56,231 nt of DNA from an uncultured SAR116 cluster alpha proteobacterium (GCA_902632595.1 CACPDC010000012.1:1-56231), one strand, 5' to 3'; numbered from the stretch's first letter, positions 8,797 through 16,884 are shown. Notes: generated from the letters alone by a model not told the origin. Numbers and translations: made by a program.

Positions 8797-9039
8797 CTAA
8801 TTAGAGCAGCAGCTACAACTGCTGGTAGCCGCAATTTTATCCTTTTTGATATTTTTATTTTGACTAAGTGACTTGTTCTCATGCTTTACAGAATTATTGA
8901 GTCCTAGCTTTTTAAGAAGCTTATGTTCAATATATTCTTCAAAGGACTTAAACCCTAGTTTTTGGGATCTTTTTTGTTCGTAAGCCTTTCTTCCTCTTAG
9001 ATTATCGATGTATTTTGATACTTCTTGCTCCAATATCAT
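8797..9039 (-). CDS. Small protein of unknown function with Cys-rich tail
   Basis: An 80-residue open frame that I do not recognise. It is highly charged and predicted helical (MILEQEVSKYIDNLRGRKAYEQKRSQ and FEEYIEHKLLKKLG regions), with a lysine/asparagine-rich linker and a cysteine-rich end, SSCSCCSN, that could bind a metal or form disulfides. The ATG at 9039 lies inside the upstream small membrane gene, a 38-nt overlap suggesting coupling. It ends 20 nt before the tRNA-Arg(TCG). It is plausibly cargo of the tRNA-bounded segment. The overlap and sensible composition support a real gene, but nothing fixes the function. Confidence 0.5.
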   Translation of the reverse strand: MILEQEVSKYIDNLRGRKAYEQKRSQKLGFKSFEEYIEHKLLKKLGLNNSVKHENKSLSQNKNIKKDKIAATSSCSCCSN

Positions 9040-9295
9040 TTATCAATGCCTTATTTAATGAATTTTTAGCAATGTACAAAATTTTATTATAAAAAGCAAA
9101 ATTAGTTTGATTATGTTGTAACATAAAATACAAATTCAAGGTAAAAGAAGATAACATAATAGCGGGTAAAATTACCACAAACAACCAAACATTTATTTCT
9201 TCGTAAGTAATGCCCATCATACCTGCAACTTCATAAAGAAGTCTCACGCAGTAATCAAAAGTTATATCTATCCAATATATTCCAGAATTTGCCAT
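9002..9295 (-). CDS. Small membrane protein of unknown function
   Basis: A 97-residue frame starting at ATG 9295, which has a GGAG ribosome-binding site 8 nt upstream; a GTG 12 nt further upstream is also open. The N-terminal half, MANSGIYWIDITFDYC and MGITYEEINVWLFVVILP, leads into one strong hydrophobic segment (about residues 36-59), followed by a basic C-terminal tail. The YEEINVWLF-type motif before a membrane helix reminds me of small proteins in marine bacteria and phages, but I cannot name the family with confidence. It overlaps the downstream 80-residue gene by 38 nt, so the two are probably expressed together. Confidence 0.55.
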   Translation of the reverse strand: MANSGIYWIDITFDYCVRLLYEVAGMMGITYEEINVWLFVVILPAIMLSSFTLNLYFMLQHNQTNFAFYNKILYIAKNSLNKALINDIGARSIKIHR

Positions 9296-9420
9296 TTTAC
9301 ACTCCACACTTTTTTAAACTGTGTGCCAATAAAATGGCAAGATTATGCCCCAAGTTCTCCTTCAACGTAAAATATGATACCATACTACAAACAATCATTT
9401 TAAAATTTTGAGGAGAGAAA

Positions 9421-9783
9421 ATGTCTAAAGTACTCGTTCATATTCACAGTGATTTGGAATTTAAAAATAAAGTGACTTTAGGTTTAATGGTCGCTCTTGC
9501 TGCAGAAAAAAGTGGACATGATGTAACTATTTTTCTCGCTGCAGACGGAGTACAAATACTCAATTGCAAAAGTGCTGGTGAGATAGTCGGTCAAGGCACT
9601 GGGGATTTATACCAACATCTTGAAAATTTAAAAAATACAAATGTAACCATATTTGTTTCAGGAATGTCTGCTAAGGCAAGAGGTTACGATGAGTCACTTC
9701 TAAATGGATATAAAGCAGAGTTTGCAATGCCTGATAAACTAATTGAAGAGTCAATTAAATCAGATAGCGTTCTCTGCTATTGA
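9421..9783 (+). CDS. DsrE/DsrF-like family protein
   Basis: A 120-residue single-domain protein with the DsrE/YchN fold signature: an initial beta strand (KVLVHIHSD), an amphipathic helix (VTLGLMVALAAEKSGHDVTIFLAADGV), and a conserved region near residues 78-88 (VTIFVSGMSAKARGY) where sulfur-trafficking homologues carry the reactive cysteine. Here that position is not Cys; the only cysteines are at about 49 and 119, so sulfur transfer is doubtful. It has a strong ribosome-binding site (GAGGAGAG) and stands alone between the small-gene pair and the integrase remnant. Its role is unknown. Confidence 0.75.
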   Translation: MSKVLVHIHSDLEFKNKVTLGLMVALAAEKSGHDVTIFLAADGVQILNCKSAGEIVGQGTGDLYQHLENLKNTNVTIFVSGMSAKARGYDESLLNGYKAEFAMPDKLIEESIKSDSVLCY

Positions 9784-9834
9784 TAGCATGAACTTGGAGA
9801 GGTGGGGCAATTTGATAGCAGATTTGGCAAATGA

Positions 9835-10814
9835 CTAAAACGCTTTATACTTTTTAAATACATTGGTTGGGTTCAAGTGAGTATATCGTAATAACTGCCT
9901 GACATCCTTATGCCCAGATATGAGTGCGACCTCTGGAACTGACATTCCCATCTCAAAGAAACTCGAAACCGCCTCATGTCTCAAATCATGAAATCGCAAA
10001 TCCTTTACCTCTGCTTTTGCACGTGCTCTGCCCCATGGAAGACTCAAACAGTTCGCTGTAATAGGAAATACTTTTTCATGACTCTGAGGCACCTTTTGAA
10101 GGAGTCTCCCACACTTTTTAGTGAGAGGTACTTTTCTATCCTCACCATTTTTAGTGTCATAAAGAGGAGCGAATCCATTTTTGAAATCAATATCAGACCA
10201 TTTAAGTTTTAGTATTTCAGAACGACACATTCCTGTCTCGATTGCGAATTCAATAATAAAGGCAATATAGATATTTTTCTGAGAGCAAGCGGTAGAGAGT
10301 AAGCGTTCTTTTTCATTACCAACTAACTTTCGTTTACGCGATTTATGAGTAGGAGGGAGTTGTAATTGCTCAATAGGGTTTTTAGGGATTCCATAACCCT
10401 ATTTTAAAATCGCTGTCCTAAATACCCTTTTCAGAAGCATTAATTGAGCATGTATGGTTCCATGTTTAACCTGTTTTAATCTTTCATCACGTAGACACTC
10501 AAAATGGCGTTCAGTTAGGTTTGAAAGTTTGATGTGAGCGATGGGATGCCATGCATAAAAGTTTAAAACATATATTTGCACTTCAGCCCTTTTAGATGTA
10601 ATGACATCTCTGTAGCGTATCTTTGGAGTAGATCTTTGAGAGTAATATTTCCAATATTTACTTTAGGGATATCGGTGCTTTTTAGATTACCTTCTAATGC
10701 TTTAATCCAGCATAATGCATCTGATTTGGACTTGAATGATTTAGTAAAACTTCTCTAACCAGAGACCCTCACTTGAGCATTCTAAGTTTTACCCCTTTTA
10801 CGCACACTTCCCAT
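9835..10814 (-). pseudogene. Tyrosine (phage-type) integrase, decayed
   Basis: Joining frames gives a full-length integrase of about 325 residues. The N-terminal arm-binding region MGSVRKRGKT...NAQVRVSG starts at 10814, the SAM-like core-binding domain lies around 10400-10620, and the C-terminal catalytic domain has HDLRHEAVSSF (HxxR), SGHKDVRQLLRYTH and the nucleophile Tyr in RYTH. It is broken by TAG codons at 10782-10784, 10755-10757 and 10399-10401 and by a frameshift at about 10587-10589, where restoring one G rebuilds LKGAEVQIYVL. The first and third TAGs fall where integrases usually have Trp (KTW, KWG). It lies directly 3' of tRNA-Arg(ACG). Confidence 0.9.
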
Positions 10815-10905
10815 CGACTTGACCTTTTACTGTTTCAAAAACTGCATTTTACATAAACTCATCCATCACCCTAAACGATAACGGACTGAATTAATGGAGG
10901 GAAAG

Positions 10906-10982
10906 TGGCGCGCTCGAGAAGATTCGAACTCCTGACCCCTAGATTCGTAGTCTAGTGCTCTATCCAGCTGAGCTACGAGCGC
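10906..10982 (-). tRNA. tRNA-Arg (anticodon ACG)
   Basis: Minus-strand cloverleaf of 77 nt with encoded CCA. The acceptor arms GCGCTCG/CGAGCGC are perfectly paired, the anticodon loop CTACGAA gives ACG (wobble inosine, reading CGU/CGC/CGA), and the T arm has GTTCGAAT. Compared with the TCG gene at 8700-8776, the changes in the acceptor and T stems are compensatory (C5-G68 versus T5-A68; G52-C62 versus A52-T62), so both copies look functional. The integrase remnant starts 92 nt 3' of it. Confidence 0.93.
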
Positions 10983-10992
10983 TTAAGCGTAT

Positions 10993-11021
10993 TTGATAAC
11001 TAAGTTTGAGTTCAAAAACAA
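10993..11021 (-). promoter_or_regulatory. Probable promoter of tRNA-Arg(ACG)
   Basis: On the minus strand TTGTTT (11021-11016) is followed after 17 nt by TATCAA (10998-10993), 10 nt upstream of the tRNA 5' end. Spacing and position fit a sigma-70-type promoter; both boxes deviate slightly from consensus. Confidence 0.4.
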
Positions 11022-11188
11022 GTTTTATAGTCTAAGTTTTTTCCAAAATAATATTGAATGCCTTTGGTATATTTACAACAAGGAAAATTTGGTATTTTAT
11101 GATTGCAATAATCACTTTTAAATTTTTGATTTAGTAGGTAATCTTTTGAAAAAACTTAGCATATAAAAATATTAAGTAAGCTAAAAAT

Positions 11189-11668
11189 ATGAACACAACC
11201 AAAAAATCATTTCCTGTTTCATGGGAAGAGTTACATAGGACATCAAAAGCACTTGCATGGCGAATGCTTGAAAATGGACCATTTTCAGGCATTATTGCAG
11301 TGACTAGAGGGGGACTTGTACCAGCAGCTATAATTGCACGAGAACTAGAGGTTAGACTAATTGATACGGCTTGTTTAGCCTCTTATCATGGAAAGTCACA
11401 AAGCGAGGTGGAGATATTAAAACCTCCACATAGTGTTGGTGACGGAGCCGGTTGGCTTATTGTGGATGATCTTGTTGATACTGGTGAGACGGGAAAGGTG
11501 CTTCGTTCAATTATGCCAAAAGCGCATTTTGCCACTGTTTATGCAAAGCCATTAGGGAGACCCATCGTCGACACCTTTGTTACTGAAGTATCGCAAGATA
11601 CTTGGATTTATTTTCCTTGGGATTTGGAACCACAGCCGTCACAGCCAATTGTTGGTCTCAGCAAATAA
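11189..11668 (+). CDS. gpt: Xanthine phosphoribosyltransferase
   Basis: A 159-residue type I phosphoribosyltransferase of the Gpt family, which converts xanthine or guanine and PRPP to the nucleotide in purine salvage. The PRPP-binding loop LIVDDLVDTGET is at residues 90-101. The early strand GIIAVTRGGLVPAAIIAREL (34-53) and the C-terminal YFPWDLEP match E. coli Gpt closely in pattern and length. It is a single gene between the tRNA-Arg(ACG) and rpmH and marks the right edge of the tRNA-bounded segment. Confidence 0.92.
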   Translation: MNTTKKSFPVSWEELHRTSKALAWRMLENGPFSGIIAVTRGGLVPAAIIARELEVRLIDTACLASYHGKSQSEVEILKPPHSVGDGAGWLIVDDLVDTGETGKVLRSIMPKAHFATVYAKPLGRPIVDTFVTEVSQDTWIYFPWDLEPQPSQPIVGLSK

Positions 11669-11714
11669 GCTAGAAAACTTCTTGTTTGATCAAACCTATC
11701 AAACTAAAAACTCA

Positions 11715-11743
11715 TTGACATTGACTTAAAATATCCCTATTAA
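11715..11743 (+). promoter_or_regulatory. Sigma-70-type promoter for rpmH-rnpA
   Basis: TTGACA (11715-11720) is followed after 17 nt by TATTAA (11738-11743). This near-consensus promoter is 42 nt upstream of the rpmH ATG, consistent with strong expression of a ribosomal protein gene. Confidence 0.75.
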
Positions 11744-11785
11744 CGCGGCTTAATTAGAGTTTTGTTAAAGAAGGCAGATCGGAGT

Positions 11786-11920
11786 ATGAAACGAACATAT
11801 CAACCAAGCGTAATTGTTCGAAAACGTCGTCACGGATTTCGGTCTCGTATGGCAACAGTCGGGGGTCGTAGGATAATCCGCGCTAGACGCGCTAAGGGTA
11901 GAACTCGACTCTCCGCATGA
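11786..11920 (+). CDS. rpmH: 50S ribosomal protein L34
   Basis: A 44-residue, arginine-rich protein reading [20 protein letters not shown] at the N-terminus and ending KGRTRLSA, which is unmistakably L34 of the large ribosomal subunit. A GGAG ribosome-binding site lies immediately upstream (11781-11784). It begins the conserved rpmH-rnpA-yidD-yidC-engB-argB run. The rnpA start follows after 15 nt. Confidence 0.98.
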   Translation: MKRTYQPSVIVRKRRHGFRSRMATVGGRRIIRARRAKGRTRLSA

Positions 11921-11935
11921 TCTTGGTGTGCCTTT

Positions 11936-12325
11936 TTGTATCATCTAAATAATCTTACCAAACGCGCTGATTTTTTGTATGTAAAAAGCGTCAATTTAAA
12001 TTTTGTTTCAACTCACGTCATCGTACAAATAGCGCCAAATAATCTCGAGGGAAAATATAGTACCCGAACAGGATTTACTGCTTCTAAAAAAATTGGAAAT
12101 GCAGTTAAACGAAACTATGCTAAAAGATTAATGAGAGCCCTGGTTTTTAGACAAAAAGGCCAACTTCTGAATTCAGTAGATTATGTTTTTATTGCACGAC
12201 GCGCTATTTTAAATGGAAAATTCAATGAGATAGAGACAGAATTTATTAATGTCTTAATAAAGGCGAATAAGAAAATTCCTTTACAAAAAAGTGCTGTCAA
12301 ACCAAAATTTTTCATGGGCAACTAA
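11936..12325 (+). CDS. rnpA: Ribonuclease P protein component
   Basis: A 129-residue basic protein subunit of RNase P, which helps the RNA subunit trim tRNA 5' ends. The N-terminal LTKRADFLYVKS and the central RNR-type motif AVKRNYAKRLMRAL (around residues 59-72) are diagnostic. The only suitable start in frame is TTG at 11936; there is no ATG before the conserved region. Position directly after rpmH is the near-universal arrangement. The C-terminal 20 residues (NKKIPLQKSAVKPKFFMGN) are not conserved. Confidence 0.93.
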   Translation: MYHLNNLTKRADFLYVKSVNLNFVSTHVIVQIAPNNLEGKYSTRTGFTASKKIGNAVKRNYAKRLMRALVFRQKGQLLNSVDYVFIARRAILNGKFNEIETEFINVLIKANKKIPLQKSAVKPKFFMGN

Positions 12326-12350
12326 TTTTGTGGAAAAAGAGATTTTAGAC

Positions 12351-12620
12351 ATGAAAATAATAACAAATTTAAGTTCTTTCTTTCTATTAACCCTAATCCT
12401 TTTTTACCGGTGGTTTGTATCTCCTCTTTTACCCGCAACTTGCAGATATCAACCGACTTGTTCAGCTTATGCTATAGACGCAATTAAGTTATATGGACCA
12501 TTGCAAGGAACTGTATTAGCCGTTAAACGTATAGCATCATGTCATCCCTGGGGTGGGCACGGCTATCGTCCTATTTCAGAGGATTCGAATTGTAATAAAA
12601 ATAAAAAAAGAAAAGTGTAA
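12351..12620 (+). CDS. yidD: Membrane protein insertion efficiency factor YidD
   Basis: An 89-residue protein that assists YidC-dependent membrane insertion at the inner membrane. The family core FYRWFVSPLLPATCRYQPTC is present in pattern (Pro and three Cys conserved), followed by YAIDAIKLYGPLQG and RIASCHPWGGHGYRP. ATG 12351 is chosen over an upstream in-frame start at 12291 that would overlap rnpA and add non-conserved sequence. The lysine-rich tail NKNKKRKV is typical. It is sandwiched between rnpA and yidC as in most proteobacteria. Confidence 0.93.
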   Translation: MKIITNLSSFFLLTLILFYRWFVSPLLPATCRYQPTCSAYAIDAIKLYGPLQGTVLAVKRIASCHPWGGHGYRPISEDSNCNKNKKRKV

Positions 12621-12688
12621 ATAAGTAAACTTTTTGGTACACAACAACACTTAAAAAACTTCTTGATTGGTTTTGACAGGAATAAATA

Positions 12689-14443
12689 ATGAGCCCGGAA
12701 AATCGAAATTTAATATTGGCTATAGCCGTATCAATGGCAATACTTGTGTTATGGCAAAGTATTTTTGTTGAACCCCAAATGCAAGCTGTACAGGAATCAC
12801 AAAAGCTTTCACAAAAGCTGAATTCAGATGGAACCCCAAAATTAGCCCACAAAAATAATGATGAACAGCTTCAGATAGAAAAGCAAGAGAGGCCCCCAGA
12901 AGACATGCCCAGAATTACTATCTCTGCCCCTATGTTAGAAGGTTCCATTACAAGTAGGGGTGCGAGAATAGATGATCTGACGCTAAAAAACTATCGTGTT
13001 TCACTGTCAGACACTTCCGATAACGTTAGGCTTTTTGATCGTGTGTCCTCTGCAAACCCCTATTTTTCAGAATTTGGTTGGGTAAGCCAGGACACAGGAC
13101 AGCCTATGCCTTCTGGTAAAACAATATGGAAAATATTAGATAAAAGACTCACTCCACAAACACCAGTGAGGCTAAGTTGGGATAATGGAAATGGTCTAAC
13201 GTTTTTACGAACAATAACAATAAATGACGATTATTTGATTAAAATTGAAGATACCATAAGTTCAAGTTTGGATAATCCTGTTTCGTTGAACCCATATGGT
13301 TTGGTGCGGCGCACTGGAACTCCTTCAACTCAAGGTATGTGGATATTACATGAAGGTTTATTGGGAGTATTTGATACCACTTTAAAGGAATGGACCTATT
13401 CCGAGTTACAAGATAATAACAAAGAAGGATTAAGCCATATTTCAGAGGATTCTGGAGGATGGGCAGGAATTACAGATAAATACTGGCTTGCCGCCGTAAT
13501 GCCCAAACAATCTGAGAAAGTTAATTTTAGTATGCGAGCGTTGTCTGGAACTGAAGACAGATATCAAGCAGATTTTTTAGGGGAGGCTATTTCTGTTCCA
13601 GGAAGAGGTATAGTTAAATGGTCAGGGTACCTATTTGCAGGGGCAAAAAAAGTTGACCTTCTCGATAAATATGAGGAGGAATTGGGCATAAATCATTTTG
13701 ATTTAGCAATCGATTTCGGATGGTTTTATTTCCTTACTAAGCCTTTCTTCTATGCAATAACATATTTAAATAGCCTACTTGGAAACTTTGGCCTAGCTAT
13801 TATTGCCTTTACAATCATTGTTAGATTAGTGTTGTTTCCCCTCGCCAATAAGTCATATCGCTCTATGGGAAAAATGCGGGAATTAGCTCCAAAAATTCAA
13901 GTGCTTCGTGAGAATGCTGGAGACGATAAAGCTAAAATGAATCAGGAAATGATGGCATTGTACAAAAAAGAGAAGGTGAATCCTGCAGCAGGCTGTCTAC
14001 CTATCTTACTGCAAATACCTGTTTTTTTTGCGTTATATAAAGTCCTTTATGTATCTATAGAGATGCGACATGCACCTTTTTATGGGTGGATTTTAGATTT
14101 ATCAGCAATTGATCCAACATCAATGTTTAATTTATTTGGATTGCTTCCTTATTCTGTCGATTTTTTACCTGCGTTTCTGTCAATTGGACTTTGGCCTGTT
14201 TTGATGGGTATTACAATGTTTTTACAGATGCGGTTAAACCCGCCTCCTCCAGATCCCATTCAAGCAAAAATTTTCCAATATATGCCTATATTTTTTACCT
14301 TTCTTTTAGCAACATTCCCGGCTGGCTTAGTTATCTACTGGACATGGAATAACTTACTTTCAATTGTACAACAGTGGTGGATAATGCGTAATATGGGTGA
14401 AAAAAAAGTGTCTGCCGCAGGGGGAGATAGTGGAGCGGGATGA
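12689..14443 (+). CDS. yidC: Membrane protein insertase YidC
   Basis: A 584-residue inner-membrane insertase/chaperone of the Oxa1 family. The N-terminal membrane anchor (LILAIAVSMAILVLWQSIF, residues 8-26) and the large periplasmic beta domain (about 60-345) are the Gram-negative form. The conserved translocase core follows, with FGLAIIAFTIIVRLVLFPL, YKKEKVNPAAGCLPILLQIPVFFALYKVL and PAGLVIYWTWNNLLSIVQQ. Length is normal for the class. The 3' end overlaps the engB start by 14 nt. Confidence 0.97.
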   Translation: MSPENRNLILAIAVSMAILVLWQSIFVEPQMQAVQESQKLSQKLNSDGTPKLAHKNNDEQLQIEKQERPPEDMPRITISAPMLEGSITSRGARIDDLTLKNYRVSLSDTSDNVRLFDRVSSANPYFSEFGWVSQDTGQPMPSGKTIWKILDKRLTPQTPVRLSWDNGNGLTFLRTITINDDYLIKIEDTISSSLDNPVSLNPYGLVRRTGTPSTQGMWILHEGLLGVFDTTLKEWTYSELQDNNKEGLSHISEDSGGWAGITDKYWLAAVMPKQSEKVNFSMRALSGTEDRYQADFLGEAISVPGRGIVKWSGYLFAGAKKVDLLDKYEEELGINHFDLAIDFGWFYFLTKPFFYAITYLNSLLGNFGLAIIAFTIIVRLVLFPLANKSYRSMGKMRELAPKIQVLRENAGDDKAKMNQEMMALYKKEKVNPAAGCLPILLQIPVFFALYKVLYVSIEMRHAPFYGWILDLSAIDPTSMFNLFGLLPYSVDFLPAFLSIGLWPVLMGITMFLQMRLNPPPPDPIQAKIFQYMPIFFTFLLATFPAGLVIYWTWNNLLSIVQQWWIMRNMGEKKVSAAGGDSGAG

Positions 14444-15068
14444 TTTAGAGGAAGGTAGGCTTCTTTTTTCAAAACCTTGCCAATTTTTCGCGGCAGCAAA
14501 TAATTTGGAGGCCTTACCTGAAATGTTGAGACCTGAAATAGCATTTGCAGGGCGATCAAACGTAGGTAAATCCTCACTTGTGAATACTCTCACTGGACGT
14601 AAAATGCTGGCACGCACTAGTCAGACTCCAGGACGAACAAGACAATTAATTTTTTTTAACTTAGCAGATAGAATAGATTTAGTTGACCTTCCCGGGTACG
14701 GGTATGCGTCTGCGCCAAAAACTGATATTAAAAAATGGACAAAATTAACGCGCAAATTTCTATCTGGCAGACAATCTTTGAGACGCGTGTTCCTTCTTAT
14801 AGATTCACGGCGTGGCATAGGAACAGCAGATGAGGATGTAATGTCTCTGCTAAATCAAACAGCAGTAAGCTTTGCTATTGTGTTAACAAAATCAGATAAG
14901 TTAAAGGTTCCTGAAATTAATAAACTTATTGCTAATACAGAGAAAAAAGCGGCTAAGCAGGTTGCAGCTTTCCCAAAAATTTGGGTAACTTCCTCTGAGA
15001 AAGTAATTGGCATTGAAGAACTTAGAGCACATATTGCGGGTCTAGCACTTAAACATAGTTCTAATTAA
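14430..15068 (+). CDS. engB: Ribosome biogenesis GTPase EngB/YsxC
   Basis: A 212-residue GTPase needed for late assembly of the 50S subunit. G1 is GRSNVGKSS (about 41-49), G3 DLPGYGYA (86-93), G4 TKSD (about 153-156), followed by VTSSEK. I choose GTG 14430 because a GGGGGAG ribosome-binding site precedes it by a few bases; an upstream in-frame start at 14397 lies 47 nt inside yidC and adds 11 residues. The 14-nt overlap with yidC suggests translational coupling. Confidence 0.93.
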   Translation: MERDDLEEGRLLFSKPCQFFAAANNLEALPEMLRPEIAFAGRSNVGKSSLVNTLTGRKMLARTSQTPGRTRQLIFFNLADRIDLVDLPGYGYASAPKTDIKKWTKLTRKFLSGRQSLRRVFLLIDSRRGIGTADEDVMSLLNQTAVSFAIVLTKSDKLKVPEINKLIANTEKKAAKQVAAFPKIWVTSSEKVIGIEELRAHIAGLALKHSSN

Positions 15069-15180
15069 ATTAAAAATTGGCAATATTTACCTAAATTTAG
15101 CAAAACAAGGCTGGATAATAAAAACAAAATAGGGCAAATAGTGTAGGAAAAATCAAACCAAAAAAGTGGAATACAATTTA

Positions 15181-16089
15181 ATGCAATCGAACAGTGCTAA
15201 TTCAGAAGTTTGGCTTGATAAAGTCGCAACTCTTATTGAATCACTTCCATACATGAAGCAATATTCAGGTTTATCCGTTGTGATAAAATTTGGGGGGCAT
15301 GCAATGGGCGAGCAGGCTTTTATAGAAGCTTTTTCCAGTGATATTGTTTTACTTCGCCAGGTTGGTGCTAAGCCTGTTGTTGTGCATGGAGGAGGACCCC
15401 AAATAGGCTCAATGCTCGAAAGATTAAAGATGGAGTCAAACTTTATTGACGGCCTCAGAGTAACTGACCAGCAAACTATTTCAATAGTGGAAATGGTTTT
15501 AGCTGGCGCCATAAACAAATCTCTTGTCGCTTCGATTGCTTCATCGGGAGGTATGGCGGTCGGTATTTCTGGTAAAGATGGTAATCTTATCAAGGCAAAA
15601 AAACTTGCTCATAAAACTAGGGATTCAGATAGTGCTATCGAAAATCTTGTGGATTTAGGGTATGTGGGTATCCCACAAAAAGTCGATACAAAAGTGTTAG
15701 ATGCTTTGATAGGATCAGGTATGATTCCTGTTGTAGCGCCTCTCGGGCTTGGAGTAGATGGTAAAACATATAATATAAATGCTGATACAGCAGCAGGATC
15801 AATTGCAAGTGCACTTGGCGCTTCAAGATTAATAATGTTAACAGACGTTGAAGGAGTACTAGATGCTTCTGGAAAACTCATTCCTCGTTTGTCAATTGGG
15901 CAGGCAAGACAACTTATTTCTAGCGGTGTTATAAATGGAGGTATGATACCTAAAGTTGAGACATGCATTGAAGCCGTGAATTCTGGCGCAGGCGCTGCCG
16001 TAATTGTAGATGGAAGAAAACAACACGCTGTATTAGTTGAATTATTTACGGAACACGGAATCGGTACATTGATTCACGCAGATAAATAA
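15181..16089 (+). CDS. argB: Acetylglutamate kinase
   Basis: An amino-acid kinase family enzyme, second step of arginine biosynthesis, phosphorylating N-acetylglutamate. Visible motifs are VVIKFGGHAM, PVVVHGGGPQIGSML, NINADTAAGSIASALGA and a C-terminal GAAVIVDGR segment. ATG 15181 gives 302 residues; an in-frame GTG at 15166 (307 residues) is also possible, and neither has a strong ribosome-binding site. Location after engB is common in alphaproteobacteria. It is probably co-transcribed with the HAD phosphatase downstream. Confidence 0.95.
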   Translation: MQSNSANSEVWLDKVATLIESLPYMKQYSGLSVVIKFGGHAMGEQAFIEAFSSDIVLLRQVGAKPVVVHGGGPQIGSMLERLKMESNFIDGLRVTDQQTISIVEMVLAGAINKSLVASIASSGGMAVGISGKDGNLIKAKKLAHKTRDSDSAIENLVDLGYVGIPQKVDTKVLDALIGSGMIPVVAPLGLGVDGKTYNINADTAAGSIASALGASRLIMLTDVEGVLDASGKLIPRLSIGQARQLISSGVINGGMIPKVETCIEAVNSGAGAAVIVDGRKQHAVLVELFTEHGIGTLIHADK

Positions 16090-16155
16090 AAGTGTTTAAA
16101 AGTAAAAAATATAATTAACGAAATTAACATTAATTTAGTAAAATTGGAAAATAGC

Positions 16156-16884
16156 ATGACGGAAATCAACGATTTGATGTTGAAGGAAAAAGACCCTATG
16201 AAGCTCAATATGTCTGGAATTTCTGCATGGGTTTTCGACTTGGATAACACTATTTATCCTGCAAGCCAGAGCTTGTTCCCAAGAGTGGCAAATCGCATGA
16301 TTGATTGGATAGAGCAAAGATTAAACTTAAATAGAAAACTAGCAGAAGAGTTAAAAAATCGTCTGTTTTTAGAATATGGTACAACTATGAATGGGCTGTC
16401 AGTTGAATATTCAGTTGATCCTGAGGACTTTCTATCCTATGTCCATGACATTGATCTATCAGATATTTCTTATGATGAGGAACTTGATAAAGGTATTTAT
16501 GCGTTACCAGGAAAAAAATTTATTTATACTAATGGCACTGTAATGCATGCCACGAGGATTTTAGAAGCTTTCGGAATAGCGCATCACTTTGAACTTATTT
16601 TTGATATATTTGCATCTAACCATTTGCCAAAGCCTGCGATGCAACCATATCAAGATTTTATTGTTAAGAGCAAAATCAACCCGAAACAGGCTGTTATGAT
16701 TGAAGATATGGCCTGCAACTTAGAACCAGCAGCTTTACTAGGAATGCAGACAATATGGTTAATGGCTGAACATAGCTGGGCAAAAAAGGGAGCGGCAGAA
16801 CCCTATGTGCATTTCATTGCGAAAGATTTAAAGCAATTTTTATCAGCTGCACAACAAATTATTGCTAGTAAGTCTGGTATGTAA
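16156..16884 (+). CDS. HAD-superfamily hydrolase, pyrimidine 5'-nucleotidase (SDT1/PHM8) type
   Basis: A protein of about 242 residues with HAD motifs AWVFDLDNTIYP (I), IYTNGT (II), the KPAMQPYQ lysine (III) and VMIEDMACNL (IV). The small helical cap between I and II places it with the pyrimidine 5'-nucleotidases of the argB-dapD neighbourhood in alphaproteobacteria. The start is uncertain: TTG 16144, ATG 16156, ATG 16177 and ATG 16198 are all in frame before the first motif. Substrate preference is not directly shown by sequence. Confidence 0.85.
   Translation: MTEINDLMLKEKDPMKLNMSGISAWVFDLDNTIYPASQSLFPRVANRMIDWIEQRLNLNRKLAEELKNRLFLEYGTTMNGLSVEYSVDPEDFLSYVHDIDLSDISYDEELDKGIYALPGKKFIYTNGTVMHATRILEAFGIAHHFELIFDIFASNHLPKPAMQPYQDFIVKSKINPKQAVMIEDMACNLEPAALLGMQTIWLMAEHSWAKKGAAEPYVHFIAKDLKQFLSAAQQIIASKSGM

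Larger units (their letters stand above)
8777..10905. mobile_element. Candidate remnant integrative element between duplicated tRNA-Arg genes
   Basis: The segment is bounded by two same-orientation tRNA-Arg copies (71 of 77 positions identical), as expected for attL/attR of a tRNA-targeting element. Just 3' of the ACG tRNA lies a decayed tyrosine integrase, the standard position for such an enzyme. The cargo is two small unknown genes and a DsrE-like gene. Against a simple att model, both boundary copies are complete tRNAs with different anticodons and compensatory stem changes, so they are long-diverged functional paralogues and not a fresh duplication. Confidence 0.45.

Noticed and set aside
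10576-10758. Short plus-strand frame opposite the integrase N-terminus
   Set aside because: The minus-strand reading reconstructs a conserved integrase, so this is a shadow.
9835-10814. Idea that UAG is recoded as Trp so the integrase is intact
   Set aside because: A frameshift is also present, several Trp codons remain TGG, and host genes such as rpmH and dapD show normal stop use, so decay is the simpler reading.
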